Of a stretch of DNA of 64,000 bases, positions 35,546 through 43,717 are shown piece by piece (within the stretch, counting starts at the first letter, position 1; each line of letters begins with the position of its first letter). The notes under the pieces are model-generated. The model did not search any database. It had not been told where the DNA came from and worked only from the letters and a program-made list of their open reading frames with translations. The position numbers and the translations under genes were made by a program. Where the stretch lies: positions 124,001 through 188,000 of the forward strand of contig NZ_JAOEIY010000003.1 in NCBI RefSeq assembly GCF_025966695.1, written 5' to 3'. The DNA is from Stutzerimonas sp. S1 (GTDB lineage: Bacteria > Pseudomonadota > Gammaproteobacteria > Pseudomonadales > Pseudomonadaceae).

Positions 35546-35835
35546 TGAGCGCGGTTGCCAACGGGTTCTACCGGCCGGCCAGCCGCGTACTGTCGCTGCT
35601 GCTGGCCAGCCCACTGGCGCTGGTGTTGCTCATCCATCCGGCCGCGATGCTGGACGGGCAGGGTGGTTACAGCCATCCGCAGCTGATGTTGGTGATGTGG
35701 GGGATCTCCATCGGCTTCGTGCACGGAGTCGGGTTCGTCCCGCAGCTCTGGGTGTGGCGTCTGTTATTCCACCCACTGCTCGGCTGGCCGCTGCTGGGGC
35801 TGGGCTATCTGATCCTGTGGCAGGCACAGCGCTAA
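35545..35835 (+). CDS. ybgE: Cyd operon protein YbgE
   Basis: The 96-residue protein has three hydrophobic helices: SRVLSLLLASPLALVLLIHP, then LMLVMWGISIGFVHGVGFVP and LLGWPLLGLGYLILW. The GISIGFVHGVGF segment is the YbgE signature. It starts inside the cydX stop codon and is the last gene of the operon. Function is unknown, though it always accompanies E. coli-type cyd genes. Confidence 0.92.
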   Translation: MSAVANGFYRPASRVLSLLLASPLALVLLIHPAAMLDGQGGYSHPQLMLVMWGISIGFVHGVGFVPQLWVWRLLFHPLLGWPLLGLGYLILWQAQR

Positions 35836-36065
35836 GAGCGGGCATTGCGGTGACTCATCCGCACAGGGGATGACGACGTGCTCGGCGCCATCTTCGACTG
35901 CGTCGCCAGCGTCTAACCACCAGGCAGAGCCGGCCTTGACTGAAAAAAGGGTCGCAGACGTTTTGCCGCAGTCAATCCGTCACATTTCGTCCGATTAAAT
36001 TTGATCATCAGGGAGATAGAGGGCATAGTCGCCGGCACTTTGGAATCACCGACACGGTCGTGCTC

Positions 36066-36695
36066 ATGCGCCAACGCCTCGCACCCCTCGTGCCTCTTGC
36101 ACTTATCGCCCTGCTGACGGCTTGTGCCGGGCAGTCCATCCAGAACGAGCAGCAGGCTATTTCGCTGCATCTGACGCAGCAGCATCCGCTCGCAGAATTC
36201 GATTTCGCCGCCCTCGACAAGAGCGAGGAAGAGTCGCTGGCCGAACTCACCGATGGGCACGATTACCAGCTGCCGCAACTGGCCGACAGCATTCTGGAAC
36301 GCGGATTCACTCTGGTCGGCACGCCGTACCGTTACGGTGGCAGCTCGGTCAAGACCGGTTTCGACTGCAGCGGCTTCGTCGGCTTCTTGTTCCGCAAGGA
36401 AGCCGGCCTCGAACTGCCGCGCTCTACGCGTGAGCTGATCGACCTCGACGCACCCGTGGTCAAACGCGAGGAGCTGGTGCCCGGCGATGTGGTGTTCTTC
36501 AACAACCGGGGTCGCGGACGGGTCAGCCACGCCGGCATCTATATCGGCGACGACCAGTTCATCCATGCCTCCAGCAGCCGCAGCGGCGGGGTACGGGTAG
36601 ACAGCCTGGACGACAAGTACTGGCGCGCCAGCTATATGGAAGCCAAGCGGGTGCTGGCGCTGGCCTCCGTTGAACCGACCACCACCCATCGCTGA
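36066..36695 (+). CDS. NlpC/P60 family lipoprotein peptidase (copy 1)
   Basis: The 209-residue protein begins with a lipoprotein signal (lipobox LLTAC). It has a linker and a C-terminal NlpC/P60 domain of about 120 residues: LVGTPYRYGGSSVKTGFDCS with the catalytic Cys, LVPGDVVFFNNRGRGRVSHA with the His, and QFIHASSSRSGGVRVDSL. Such enzymes cut murein cross-links; E. coli MepS is the best-studied relative. It has a longer linker than the neighbouring copy. The ATG at 36066 follows a GTG at 36060; the ribosome site is weak. Confidence 0.9.
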   Translation: MRQRLAPLVPLALIALLTACAGQSIQNEQQAISLHLTQQHPLAEFDFAALDKSEEESLAELTDGHDYQLPQLADSILERGFTLVGTPYRYGGSSVKTGFDCSGFVGFLFRKEAGLELPRSTRELIDLDAPVVKREELVPGDVVFFNNRGRGRVSHAGIYIGDDQFIHASSSRSGGVRVDSLDDKYWRASYMEAKRVLALASVEPTTTHR

Positions 36696-36704
36696 TCGAT
36701 GGGT
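36684..36704. terminator. Hairpin across the stop codon of the first NlpC/P60 gene
   Basis: ACCCATCG/CGATGGGT with loop CTGAT overlaps the stop codon at 36693-36695. No T-run follows, so it may only separate the two paralogous genes. Confidence 0.45.
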
Positions 36705-36776
36705 CCTGTGCCGCGGGGTTGCTTAATATCCCGCGTGCCGGCAGAGTGACAGCTCGACCGTCAGGAACGCTCTGCC

Positions 36777-37295
36777 ATGCCCTTTCCGGCTCGCCTTTCG
36801 CTGCTTCTGCTGACTGCATTGCTGGCTGCCTGTGCCGGTCGCACACCCCCTCCCGATATTTCCGCCCCAGCCGTACACACCGCGTCGCCGGTTGCCGAAG
36901 ACGTGCTGTTCAGCGCTCTGGGCCTGGTCGGCACGCCGTACCGCTACGGTGGCAACACCCCGGATAGCGGTTTCGATTGCAGCGGTCTGATCGGCTATGT
37001 CTACCGTGGCGCGGCAGGTGTGGCATTACCGCGAACTACCGTGGAAATGAGCCGGATGCGTGCCGCCAACGTCGGGCGCGACGCCCTGCAGGCCGGCGAT
37101 CTGCTGTTCTTTGCCACCGACGGCGGGCGCCGGGTCAGCCATGCCGCTATCTACGTCGGCGAAGGGCGCTTCGTCCATGCGCCATCCTCCGGCGGCACGG
37201 TTCGTCTCGACAGTCTGGCCAATCGCTACTGGCAAAAGACCTATCTCGGTGCCAAGCGCGTTCTCGACAGCGAACGCCTGGCGCGCAACCCTTGA
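36777..37295 (+). CDS. NlpC/P60 family lipoprotein peptidase (copy 2)
   Basis: The 172-residue protein has a lipobox LLAAC after MPFPARLSLLLLTALLAACA. Its NlpC/P60 domain has LVGTPYRYGGNTPDSGFDCS with catalytic Cys and LQAGDLLFFATDGGRRVSHA with His. It shares LVGTPYRYGG and the RVSHA-I-Y-x-G-x-x-x-F-[IV]-H-A pattern with the preceding gene, so the two are tandem paralogues. Both should act on peptidoglycan from the outer-membrane inner face. It is convergent with the metallophosphoesterase gene 15 bases downstream. Confidence 0.92.
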   Translation: MPFPARLSLLLLTALLAACAGRTPPPDISAPAVHTASPVAEDVLFSALGLVGTPYRYGGNTPDSGFDCSGLIGYVYRGAAGVALPRTTVEMSRMRAANVGRDALQAGDLLFFATDGGRRVSHAAIYVGEGRFVHAPSSGGTVRLDSLANRYWQKTYLGAKRVLDSERLARNP

Positions 37296-37310
37296 GCGTC
37301 GGCCAAGGCT

Positions 37311-38114
37311 TCACCAGCCCAGGTTGAAGTGCGAGCCCAGCACGAAGCGCCCGTCCGACAGATCCCAACGCTCGACGCAGACCTTCTTCTCGTCGCCCGG
37401 GTGCAGCTTCAGCCGGTTGAATGAGTTGGGCGAAGTGCCACGCAGACGGGTCGAGAGCGTGGTGCCGGCCTGCACCATCCAGATCTCGCGAGCGAGCCCG
37501 GGATATTGCCTGGACAACGGCAGCACGTAGGGCAGATGAATGTGCCCGCCCATGACCAGATCCAGCCCGTGCTCGGCCCAGCGCTGCAGGGCCGCCTCGG
37601 CGCCGTGCTGCAGGTTGCGCAGATCGCTCGGCACCATCGCGCCGAACGGCTGGTGGGCCACCACGATGCGAATCTTGCGAGGGTCGCCATCGGCCAGCCG
37701 CTGCGCCACCCGTTCCACTTGCCGCCCCGTCACCACGCCGTCCTTGTGCCGGCGCGGATGGGTGGTGTTGAGTCCGATCACCAGCATCTGCTCGTTCTCG
37801 AAAACCGGTTCCAGTTCGTCACCGAAATGCCGACGGTAATTGCCGTAGGGGGTGAACAGGCGGGCGAAGACGTTGTACAGCGGAATGTCGTGATTGCCCG
37901 GGATCACCAGTGTATTGCCCACGCCATCGGCCTCCAGTCGGCGGACGAAGGCTGCGGCACTGGCGAACTGGCCGCGGCGGGCGCGCTGGGTGATATCGCC
38001 GGAGAACACCAGCAGATCGGCGCGATGCTCGCGTACATGCTCTTCCAGCGCCTGGACCACGGCGGGTTGTTCGGTGCCGAAATGGGTGTCGGAGATCTGC
38101 ACGATGCTGGTCAT
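37311..38114 (-). CDS. Metallophosphoesterase (calcineurin-like, class III cyclic-nucleotide phosphodiesterase-like)
   Basis: The 267-residue protein has the full calcineurin motif set: IVQISDTHFG (D-x-H), DLLVFSGDITQ (G-D), VIPGNHDIP (G-N-H-D), VVAHQPFG (H) and VMGGHIHLPY (G-H-x-H). This places it with CpdA-like phosphodiesterases, but the substrate is open. The start at 38114 gives the family-like MTSIVQISDTHFG; longer frames have no motif. It is divergent from the cobalamin riboswitch and btuB. Confidence 0.9.
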   Translation of the reverse strand: MTSIVQISDTHFGTEQPAVVQALEEHVREHRADLLVFSGDITQRARRGQFASAAAFVRRLEADGVGNTLVIPGNHDIPLYNVFARLFTPYGNYRRHFGDELEPVFENEQMLVIGLNTTHPRRHKDGVVTGRQVERVAQRLADGDPRKIRIVVAHQPFGAMVPSDLRNLQHGAEAALQRWAEHGLDLVMGGHIHLPYVLPLSRQYPGLAREIWMVQAGTTLSTRLRGTSPNSFNRLKLHPGDEKKVCVERWDLSDGRFVLGSHFNLGW

Positions 38115-38267
38115 GGGCGTGGCTGAAGGTCCTGGCTGTTTGCTGGCATTGTTGCATTCGAAGCCTTTCGCCGTCCGCCGTTCCAAGCGACGAGATGCAA
38201 GCGCAGATTGCAGGGTGCTGCGACAACCTCGTGGTTGCGTGAGGTCCGGGCTTGGACTAACCTCCGC

Positions 38268-38466
38268 GACGCCTCAGGTGCCCCTGGCCTTGTGCCAGAT
38301 GGGTGAAACAGGGAAGCCGGTCCATTCTCACGAAGATTCCGGCGCTGCCCCCGCAACGGTAGGCGAGACAAGAACCCGCGAAAGCCACTGTGCTGTCGAT
38401 GCATGGGAAGGTGCGGTTTCGGGATGCCAACGCGTCCGCTCGCAAGCCCGGAGACCGGCCTGTCGC
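38268..38466 (+). promoter_or_regulatory. Cobalamin (adenosylcobalamin) riboswitch
   Basis: The characteristic order is present: a GGTGCC-type opening (CTCAGGTGCCCCTGG), GGTGAAACAGGGAAGCCGGT, the core GCTGCCCCCGCAACGGTAG (B12 box), AGCCACTG, GGGAAGGTGCGG and finally GCAAGCCCGGAGACCGGCCT. It lies 125 bases before btuB on the same strand. The B12-bound form is expected to block expression of the btuB and downstream cob genes. The 3' expression platform between 38467 and 38590 was not resolved. Confidence 0.96.
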
Positions 38467-38590
38467 ATTCCACGGCAGTGCGGCGGGCGCTGAACGGGGT
38501 GTGGTTGCCTGCATCCGCACTCCCTTTGCGATCTCCGTCTGCCTCTATCGACTTTCAGTCGTGCGGGTGGGCACGGCGGAGACCTGAACC

Positions 38591-40444
38591 TTGACTGGCA
38601 AGCCCCGTTTCACGCCAGCGGCCTATGCGCTGCTCGGCAGTTTCCCCTTTTCCATTGGCCAACTGGCCGCCGCCCCGCTGGATCTGCAAGAGCAGGTGGT
38701 GACCGCTACTCGCACCGCGCAGACAGCCCAGCAGAGCCTGGCCGCGGTGACGGTGCTCGATCGCGAGCGCATCGAGCGCAGCCAGGCGACTTCATTGCCC
38801 GAACTGCTCAAGCAGGTACCGGGCGTATCACTGAGCAACAACGGTGGGCCCGGCAAATCCACCTCGCTGTTCATGCGCGGTACCGAGTCCGACCACGTGC
38901 TGGTGATGATCGACGGCATCAAGATCGGTTCGGTGACCGCTGGCGGCGCGGCACTGCAGGATCTGCCGCTGGAGCTGATCGAGCGCATCGAAGTCGTGCG
39001 CGGCCCACGTTCCAGCTTGTACGGCTCGGAAGCCATCGGCGGGGTGATCCAGATCTTCACCCGCAAGGGGCGGGGGCAGGGCGTCAAGCCGTTCTTCTCG
39101 GCCGGCTATGGCACCCATGACACCTACACGGGCAGCGCCGGCGTTTCCGGCGGCGACGGTCGTGGCTGGTACAGCCTGGGCGTCAGCGGCTCGGACACCG
39201 ACGGCATCAACGTCAAACCGATGGATGCGAGCGGCTACGAGGGCGATGCCGATGGCTATCGCAACCTGTCCGCGACGCTGAGCGCCGGCTACCGCTTCGA
39301 CAACGGTCTGGAGCTGGGCGCCAACCTGCTGCAGGCCAAATCCCATAACGACTACGACAGCGTCAATCGCACACGCACTGCCGGCTTCGGCGCCAATGCC
39401 GATGGCGAGTCGAAGGTCTTCGGCACCCGTGCGCGCTTCAGTGTACTTGCGCCCTGGCTGGTGACGCTGCAGGCCGGGCGCAGCGAGGACAAATCCGATA
39501 CCTATCAGGACGGGCGGTTCTACTCGCGCTTCGACAGCCGTCGCGACACGTTCGGCTGGCAGAACGATATCGAGCTGGCCGCCGGGCATACCCTAACCCT
39601 GGGCGCCGATCATCAGCGCGACGAGGTCAACGGCAGCACCGCCTATGCCGAGGATGCCCGTGACAACGACGGCTACTTCACCCAGTACCTGGCCGAGGTC
39701 GGCCGCCATGACTGGCAGCTGTCGCTGCGACGTGACGACAACGAGCAGTTCGGCCAGCACGACACCGGCAACATCGGCTACGGCTATGCGCTGACCGACT
39801 GGCTGCGCGGCACCATCAGCTACGGCACGGCATTCAAGGCGCCGACCTTCAACGAGCTGTACTTCCCCGACTACGGCAATCCGGCGCTGGATGCGGAAAC
39901 CTCCGAGAGCCTCGAGGTCGGCCTTGCCGGGCAGCATGGCTGGGGCCACTGGGCGGTGAATGCCTATCGCAGCGTAGTCGATGACCTCATCGCCTATGAC
40001 GCCAGCATTTCCGCGCCGGCCAACGTGCAGGAAGCGTGTATCCGCGGGGTCGAGCTGGTGCTCGGCAGCCAATTGTTCGGCTGGGACTGGAACGCCAACT
40101 ACAGCCTGCTGGAGCCGGAGAACCGCTCCGCCGGCGCCAACCGCGGCAACGAACTGGCGCGCCGGGCCAAGCAGCTGTTCAACCTCGACGTCGATCGCCG
40201 GCTCGGTGCCTTCAGCATCGGCGCCAGCCTGCACGCCGAGGGGCAGCGCTACGACGACCTGGCCAACACCAGCGAGCTGTCCGGCTACGCCACCCTCGAT
40301 TTGCGTGGCGAGTACCGCATCACCCCGGAGTGGCGCCTGCAGGCGCGCGTCGCCAACCTGCTGGACGCCGATTTTGAGACCGCCGAGGGCTACAACCAGC
40401 CCGGCCAGGCCGCTTACCTGAGCGTGCGCTACCAGGCGCTGTAA
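38591..40444 (+). CDS. btuB: TonB-dependent vitamin B12 receptor BtuB
   Basis: The 617-residue outer-membrane barrel imports cobalamins. It starts with a signal region, then LDLQEQVVTATRT near the TonB box, the plug domain (SLPELLKQVPGVSLSNNGGP, SLFMRGTESDHVLVMIDGIK, IERIEVVRGPRSSLYGSEAI) and a 22-strand barrel with the C-terminal strand AAYLSVRYQAL. The start is TTG (38591), with GGAGA eight bases upstream. It follows the cobalamin riboswitch, which fixes the ligand assignment. It heads the B12 gene cluster. Confidence 0.95.
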   Translation: MTGKPRFTPAAYALLGSFPFSIGQLAAAPLDLQEQVVTATRTAQTAQQSLAAVTVLDRERIERSQATSLPELLKQVPGVSLSNNGGPGKSTSLFMRGTESDHVLVMIDGIKIGSVTAGGAALQDLPLELIERIEVVRGPRSSLYGSEAIGGVIQIFTRKGRGQGVKPFFSAGYGTHDTYTGSAGVSGGDGRGWYSLGVSGSDTDGINVKPMDASGYEGDADGYRNLSATLSAGYRFDNGLELGANLLQAKSHNDYDSVNRTRTAGFGANADGESKVFGTRARFSVLAPWLVTLQAGRSEDKSDTYQDGRFYSRFDSRRDTFGWQNDIELAAGHTLTLGADHQRDEVNGSTAYAEDARDNDGYFTQYLAEVGRHDWQLSLRRDDNEQFGQHDTGNIGYGYALTDWLRGTISYGTAFKAPTFNELYFPDYGNPALDAETSESLEVGLAGQHGWGHWAVNAYRSVVDDLIAYDASISAPANVQEACIRGVELVLGSQLFGWDWNANYSLLEPENRSAGANRGNELARRAKQLFNLDVDRRLGAFSIGASLHAEGQRYDDLANTSELSGYATLDLRGEYRITPEWRLQARVANLLDADFETAEGYNQPGQAAYLSVRYQAL

Positions 40445-40490
40445 GACCGCGGCGCGGGCATGTCGCCTGCGCCCACAGAAGGAGACTGCA

Positions 40491-41060
40491 ATGATCAAGC
40501 TTGCCCCGAGATACCAGCTGCTGGTCGGCCTCGCGCTTGCCGCGCTGCTGGCCATGACCCGCGGACAGCACTTCGCCAGCGTCAACCTGCCCAGCGCGTC
40601 CTGGGCGGTGTTCTTCCTCGCCGGCGTGCTCGTGCGGCCCAAGTGGGTGTTTCCGGCGTTATTCCTCGAAGCCTCGCTGCTGGATTTCGCCGCCATCCAG
40701 TGGGCCGGCGTGAGCGACTGGTGCATGTCGCCGGCCTACTGGATGCTGGTGCCGGCCTACGGCTCGCTGTGGCTGGGCGGCCGACTCTACGCCCGCCTGC
40801 ATCGTGACCAGTTCAGCAGCCTGGCGACGCTGGCGCTGTGCGTGATGGCCAGTGCCTTCGTCTGCTACCTGTTCTCCGGCGGGGGCTTCCTCTATTTCTC
40901 CGGGCGCTATCCCGAGCCGACGCTGGCGCTGCTGGCCGAGCGCATCGCCACCTATTACCCGCGTTATCTGTCGACCCTGGCGCTGTATGTCGGCGTCGCC
41001 GCGCTGCTGTTTGTCGGCCTGCGTGCCTGGGGCGGGCAGCGTGACGAGGCCCGCGCATGA
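40491..41060 (+). CDS. btuM: Putative BtuM-type inner-membrane cobalamin transporter (solitary ECF S-component)
   Basis: The 189-residue protein has about six membrane helices (LLVGLALAALLAM, ASWAVFFLAGVLV, VFPALFLEASLLD, YWMLVPAYGSLWLGG and more). It sits directly between btuB and cobO under the cobalamin riboswitch, overlapping cobO by four bases. Size, helices and SDWCMSPAYWMLVPAYGSLW resemble BtuM, a solitary S-component of ECF transporters in some proteobacteria. Cys78 lies close to the position (Cys80) of the BtuM cysteine that binds cobalt and helps decyanate cyanocobalamin. No ECF ATPase or T-component genes are nearby. The assignment is inference from context and memory of the family; an unrelated membrane protein is possible. 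Confidence 0.6.
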   Translation: MIKLAPRYQLLVGLALAALLAMTRGQHFASVNLPSASWAVFFLAGVLVRPKWVFPALFLEASLLDFAAIQWAGVSDWCMSPAYWMLVPAYGSLWLGGRLYARLHRDQFSSLATLALCVMASAFVCYLFSGGGFLYFSGRYPEPTLALLAERIATYYPRYLSTLALYVGVAALLFVGLRAWGGQRDEARA

Positions 41061-41668
41061 GCGAATCGACCGAGCGCGATGATCGCCATAAGGCGCGCAT
41101 GCAGCGCAAGAAGGCGCTGATCGACGAGAAGATCGCCGAGGCGCAGGACGAGTACGGCCTGCTGCTGGTGCACACCGGCAACGGCAAGGGCAAGAGCAGT
41201 TCGGCCTTCGGCATGGTCGCGCGCGCGCTCGGCCATGGCATCAAGGTCGGCGTGGTGCAGTTCATCAAGGGCGCGGCCAGCACCGGCGAGGAGGCGTTCT
41301 TCCGGCGCTTTCCGGGCGAGGTTCGCTACCACGTGATGGGCGAGGGCTTCACCTGGGAAACTCAGGATCGCCAGCGCGATATCGCCAAAGCCCGCGAAGC
41401 CTGGGCGGTCGCGGCCGGGCTGCTGGCCGATCCCGAGATCGGCCTGGTGGTGCTCGACGAACTGAACATCGCGCTGAAGTACGGCTATCTGGAGCTGGCG
41501 CCGGTGCTCGCCGACATCGAGTCGCGACCGCTGCTGCAGCACGTGGTAGTCACCGGTCGCGGCGCCCCGGCGGGTCTGATCGAGGCGGCGGACACCGTCA
41601 CCGAGATGGGCCTGATCAAGCACGCGTTCAAGGCGGGCGTGAAGGCGCAGAAAGGCGTCGAGTTCTGA
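41057..41668 (+). CDS. cobO: Corrinoid adenosyltransferase CobO
   Basis: The 203-residue CobA/CobO/BtuR-type enzyme adds the 5'-deoxyadenosyl group to cob(I)alamin or cobyrinic acid diamide. The P-loop is GNGKGKSSSAFG at about residues 42-53. Other family parts are GVVQFIKGAASTGEE, the LVVLDELNIALKYGYLEL region, VVTGRGAPAGLIEAADTVTE and KAGVKAQKGVEF. The start overlaps the upstream gene as ATGA, indicating translational coupling. Confidence 0.97.
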   Translation: MSESTERDDRHKARMQRKKALIDEKIAEAQDEYGLLLVHTGNGKGKSSSAFGMVARALGHGIKVGVVQFIKGAASTGEEAFFRRFPGEVRYHVMGEGFTWETQDRQRDIAKAREAWAVAAGLLADPEIGLVVLDELNIALKYGYLELAPVLADIESRPLLQHVVVTGRGAPAGLIEAADTVTEMGLIKHAFKAGVKAQKGVEF

Positions 41669-41688
41669 TGCTGGCGCTCATGGGACGT

Positions 41689-41760
41689 GTAGAGTGGATG
41701 ACGCCTTTTTCATCCGCCACCGGCTGTATCGGTGGATGGGTGAAGCGTCATCCACCCTAC
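41689..41760. repeat. Palindromic repeat element between cobO and cobB
   Basis: Outer arms GTAGAGTGGATGACGC (41689-41704) and GCGTCATCCACCCTAC (41745-41760) match except at one pair. Inner arms CATCCGCCACCG/CGGTGGATG flank a GCTGTAT loop. The whole 72-base sequence would form a long cruciform. Its right end CCACCCTAC equals the end of the element at 29979-30136. It looks like a dispersed intergenic repeat of this genome and splits cobO from cobB. Confidence 0.75.
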
Positions 41761-41777
41761 GATGACGGGAGGCTGCG

Positions 41778-43070
41778 ATGAATGACAGAAACTGCCCGGC
41801 GCTGTTGATTGCTGCGCCGGCTTCCGGCCAGGGCAAGACCACCGTCACCGCCGCGCTGGCGCGGTTGCATGCTCGGCAGGGCAAGCGCGTGCGGGTGTTC
41901 AAGTGTGGACCGGACTTTCTCGACCCGATGATCCTCGCGCGTGCCAGCGGGCGGCCGGCCTATCAGCTCGATCTGTGGATGGTCGGCGAGGACGAATCGC
42001 GGCGTCTGCTCTGGGAAGCGGCGGGCGAGGCCGACCTGATCCTCATCGAAGGCGTGATGGGCCTGTTCGATGGTGGGCCCTCGGCGGCCGATCTGGCGCG
42101 GCGCTTCGGCGTGCCGGTGCTGACGGTGATCGATGGCTCGGCCATGGCGCAGACCTTCGGCGCGCTGGCCCACGGTCTGAAGAGCTTCCAGCCGGACCTG
42201 CCGTTCGCCGGCGTGCTGGCCAACCGGGTCGGCAGTGCGCGACACGGCGAGATCCTGCGCGACAGCCTGCCAGAGGCGATCCGCTGGTACGGTGCCTTGC
42301 CGCGCAGCGCCGAGGTGGAGCTGCCAAGCCGGCACCTGGGGCTGGTGCAGGCCGAGGAACTGGCTGATCTGGACGCCCGCCTGAACGCTGCGGCCGACTC
42401 CCTGGCGCAGAGTGCGGACACCGAGCTGCCTCCCGCAGTCACGTTCGTTGCGCCGAGCGGCGCACCACTCGAGCCGTTGCTGGCGGGCGTACGCATCGGC
42501 GTGGCGCGTGATGCCGCCTTCGCCTTTGTCTATCAGGCCAATCTCGACCTGCTGCAGGCGCTGGGCGCCGAGCTGCTGTTCTTCTCACCGCTGGGCTTCG
42601 CTCGGCTGCCAGCGGTGGACAGCCTCTATCTGCCAGGCGGCTATCCCGAACTGCATCTGCGTGCGTTGTCGCGCAACGCGCCAATGGCCGAGGCGATCCG
42701 CGCGCATCATGCCGCCGGCAAGCCGATCCTCGCCGAGTGCGGCGGCATGCTTTACCTGCTCGACGGGCTCACCGATGCGGCGGGCGAGCGCGGCGACATG
42801 CTCGGCCTGCTGCCCGGCGAGGCGCGCATGCAGAAGCGCCTGACCGCCCTGGCGCTGCAGGAAGTCGAGCTGCCGGAAGGGCGGCTGCGCGGCCACACCT
42901 TCCATCATTCCGCGCTGGAGTCGCCACTCGAGCCTGTGGCTCGCGGCGTGTGCCCGAACTACAAGCGCACGGCCGAAGCGGTCTTCCGAGATGGGCGACT
43001 GACGGCGTCCTATATCCACTTCTACCTGCCGTCCGATCCGGCGGCGGCCGCGGCGCTGTTCAAGCCATGA
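41778..43070 (+). CDS. cobB: Cobyrinate (hydrogenobyrinate) a,c-diamide synthase
   Basis: The 430-residue enzyme amidates the a and c side chains of the corrin ring with ATP and glutamine. The N-terminal ATPase domain has APASGQGKTTVTAALARLHA and CGPDFLDPMILARASGRPAY. The C-terminal class I glutaminase-like part has YLPGGYPELHLRAL and ILAECGGMLYLLDGLT with the nucleophile Cys, and GRLRGHTFHHS with the His. The stop overlaps the bluB start by four bases (ATGA). Confidence 0.97.
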   Translation: MNDRNCPALLIAAPASGQGKTTVTAALARLHARQGKRVRVFKCGPDFLDPMILARASGRPAYQLDLWMVGEDESRRLLWEAAGEADLILIEGVMGLFDGGPSAADLARRFGVPVLTVIDGSAMAQTFGALAHGLKSFQPDLPFAGVLANRVGSARHGEILRDSLPEAIRWYGALPRSAEVELPSRHLGLVQAEELADLDARLNAAADSLAQSADTELPPAVTFVAPSGAPLEPLLAGVRIGVARDAAFAFVYQANLDLLQALGAELLFFSPLGFARLPAVDSLYLPGGYPELHLRALSRNAPMAEAIRAHHAAGKPILAECGGMLYLLDGLTDAAGERGDMLGLLPGEARMQKRLTALALQEVELPEGRLRGHTFHHSALESPLEPVARGVCPNYKRTAEAVFRDGRLTASYIHFYLPSDPAAAAALFKP

Positions 43071-43717
43071 GCGCGCACGCCTTCAGCGCCGAGGAGCGCG
43101 CCGCGGTCTACCGCGCCATCGGTGAGCGCCGCGACATGCGCCATTTCGCCGGTGGCGAGGTGGCGCCGGAGCTGTTGTCGAGACTGCTCAACGCCGCGCA
43201 CCAGGCCCCCAGCGTCGGGCTGATGCAGCCCTGGCGCTTTATCCGCATTACCCGCGCCGAGTTGCGCACGGCCATCGCCGAGCTGGTCGGCGAGGAACGT
43301 CAGCGCACGGCTGTGGCGCTCGGCGAGCGTTCCGCCGAGTTCATGCGGCTCAAGGTCGAGGGTATTAATGACTGCGCCGAACTGCTGGTTGCCGCGTTGA
43401 TGGATGGCCGTGAGCGGCACGTCTTTGGCCGTCGTACGCTGCCGGAAATGGACCTCGCCTCGCTGGCCTGCGCGATCCAGAACCTCTGGCTCGCGGCGCG
43501 GGCGGAAGGGCTGGGCATGGGCTGGGTGTCACTGTTCGATCCGGCGGCGCTGGCGACCCTGCTCGGCATGCCGGACGGTGCCAAGCCGGTGGCGCTCCTC
43601 TGCCTGGGTCCAGTGCACGAATTCTATCCGGCACCGATGCTGGCACTGCAAGGCTGGACGCAGCCGCGGCCACTGCACGAACTGGTGTTCGAGAACGCTT
43701 GGGATGAACGCTCATGA
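43067..43717 (+). CDS. bluB: 5,6-dimethylbenzimidazole synthase BluB
   Basis: The 216-residue flavin enzyme of the nitroreductase fold breaks down reduced FMN to make DMB, the lower ligand of B12. Diagnostic features are [60 protein letters not shown] and [20 protein letters not shown]. Presence of BluB shows that the cell can make its own DMB aerobically. It overlaps cobB at the start and cbiB (43714) at the stop by four bases each. Confidence 0.96.
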   Translation: MSAHAFSAEERAAVYRAIGERRDMRHFAGGEVAPELLSRLLNAAHQAPSVGLMQPWRFIRITRAELRTAIAELVGEERQRTAVALGERSAEFMRLKVEGINDCAELLVAALMDGRERHVFGRRTLPEMDLASLACAIQNLWLAARAEGLGMGWVSLFDPAALATLLGMPDGAKPVALLCLGPVHEFYPAPMLALQGWTQPRPLHELVFENAWDERS

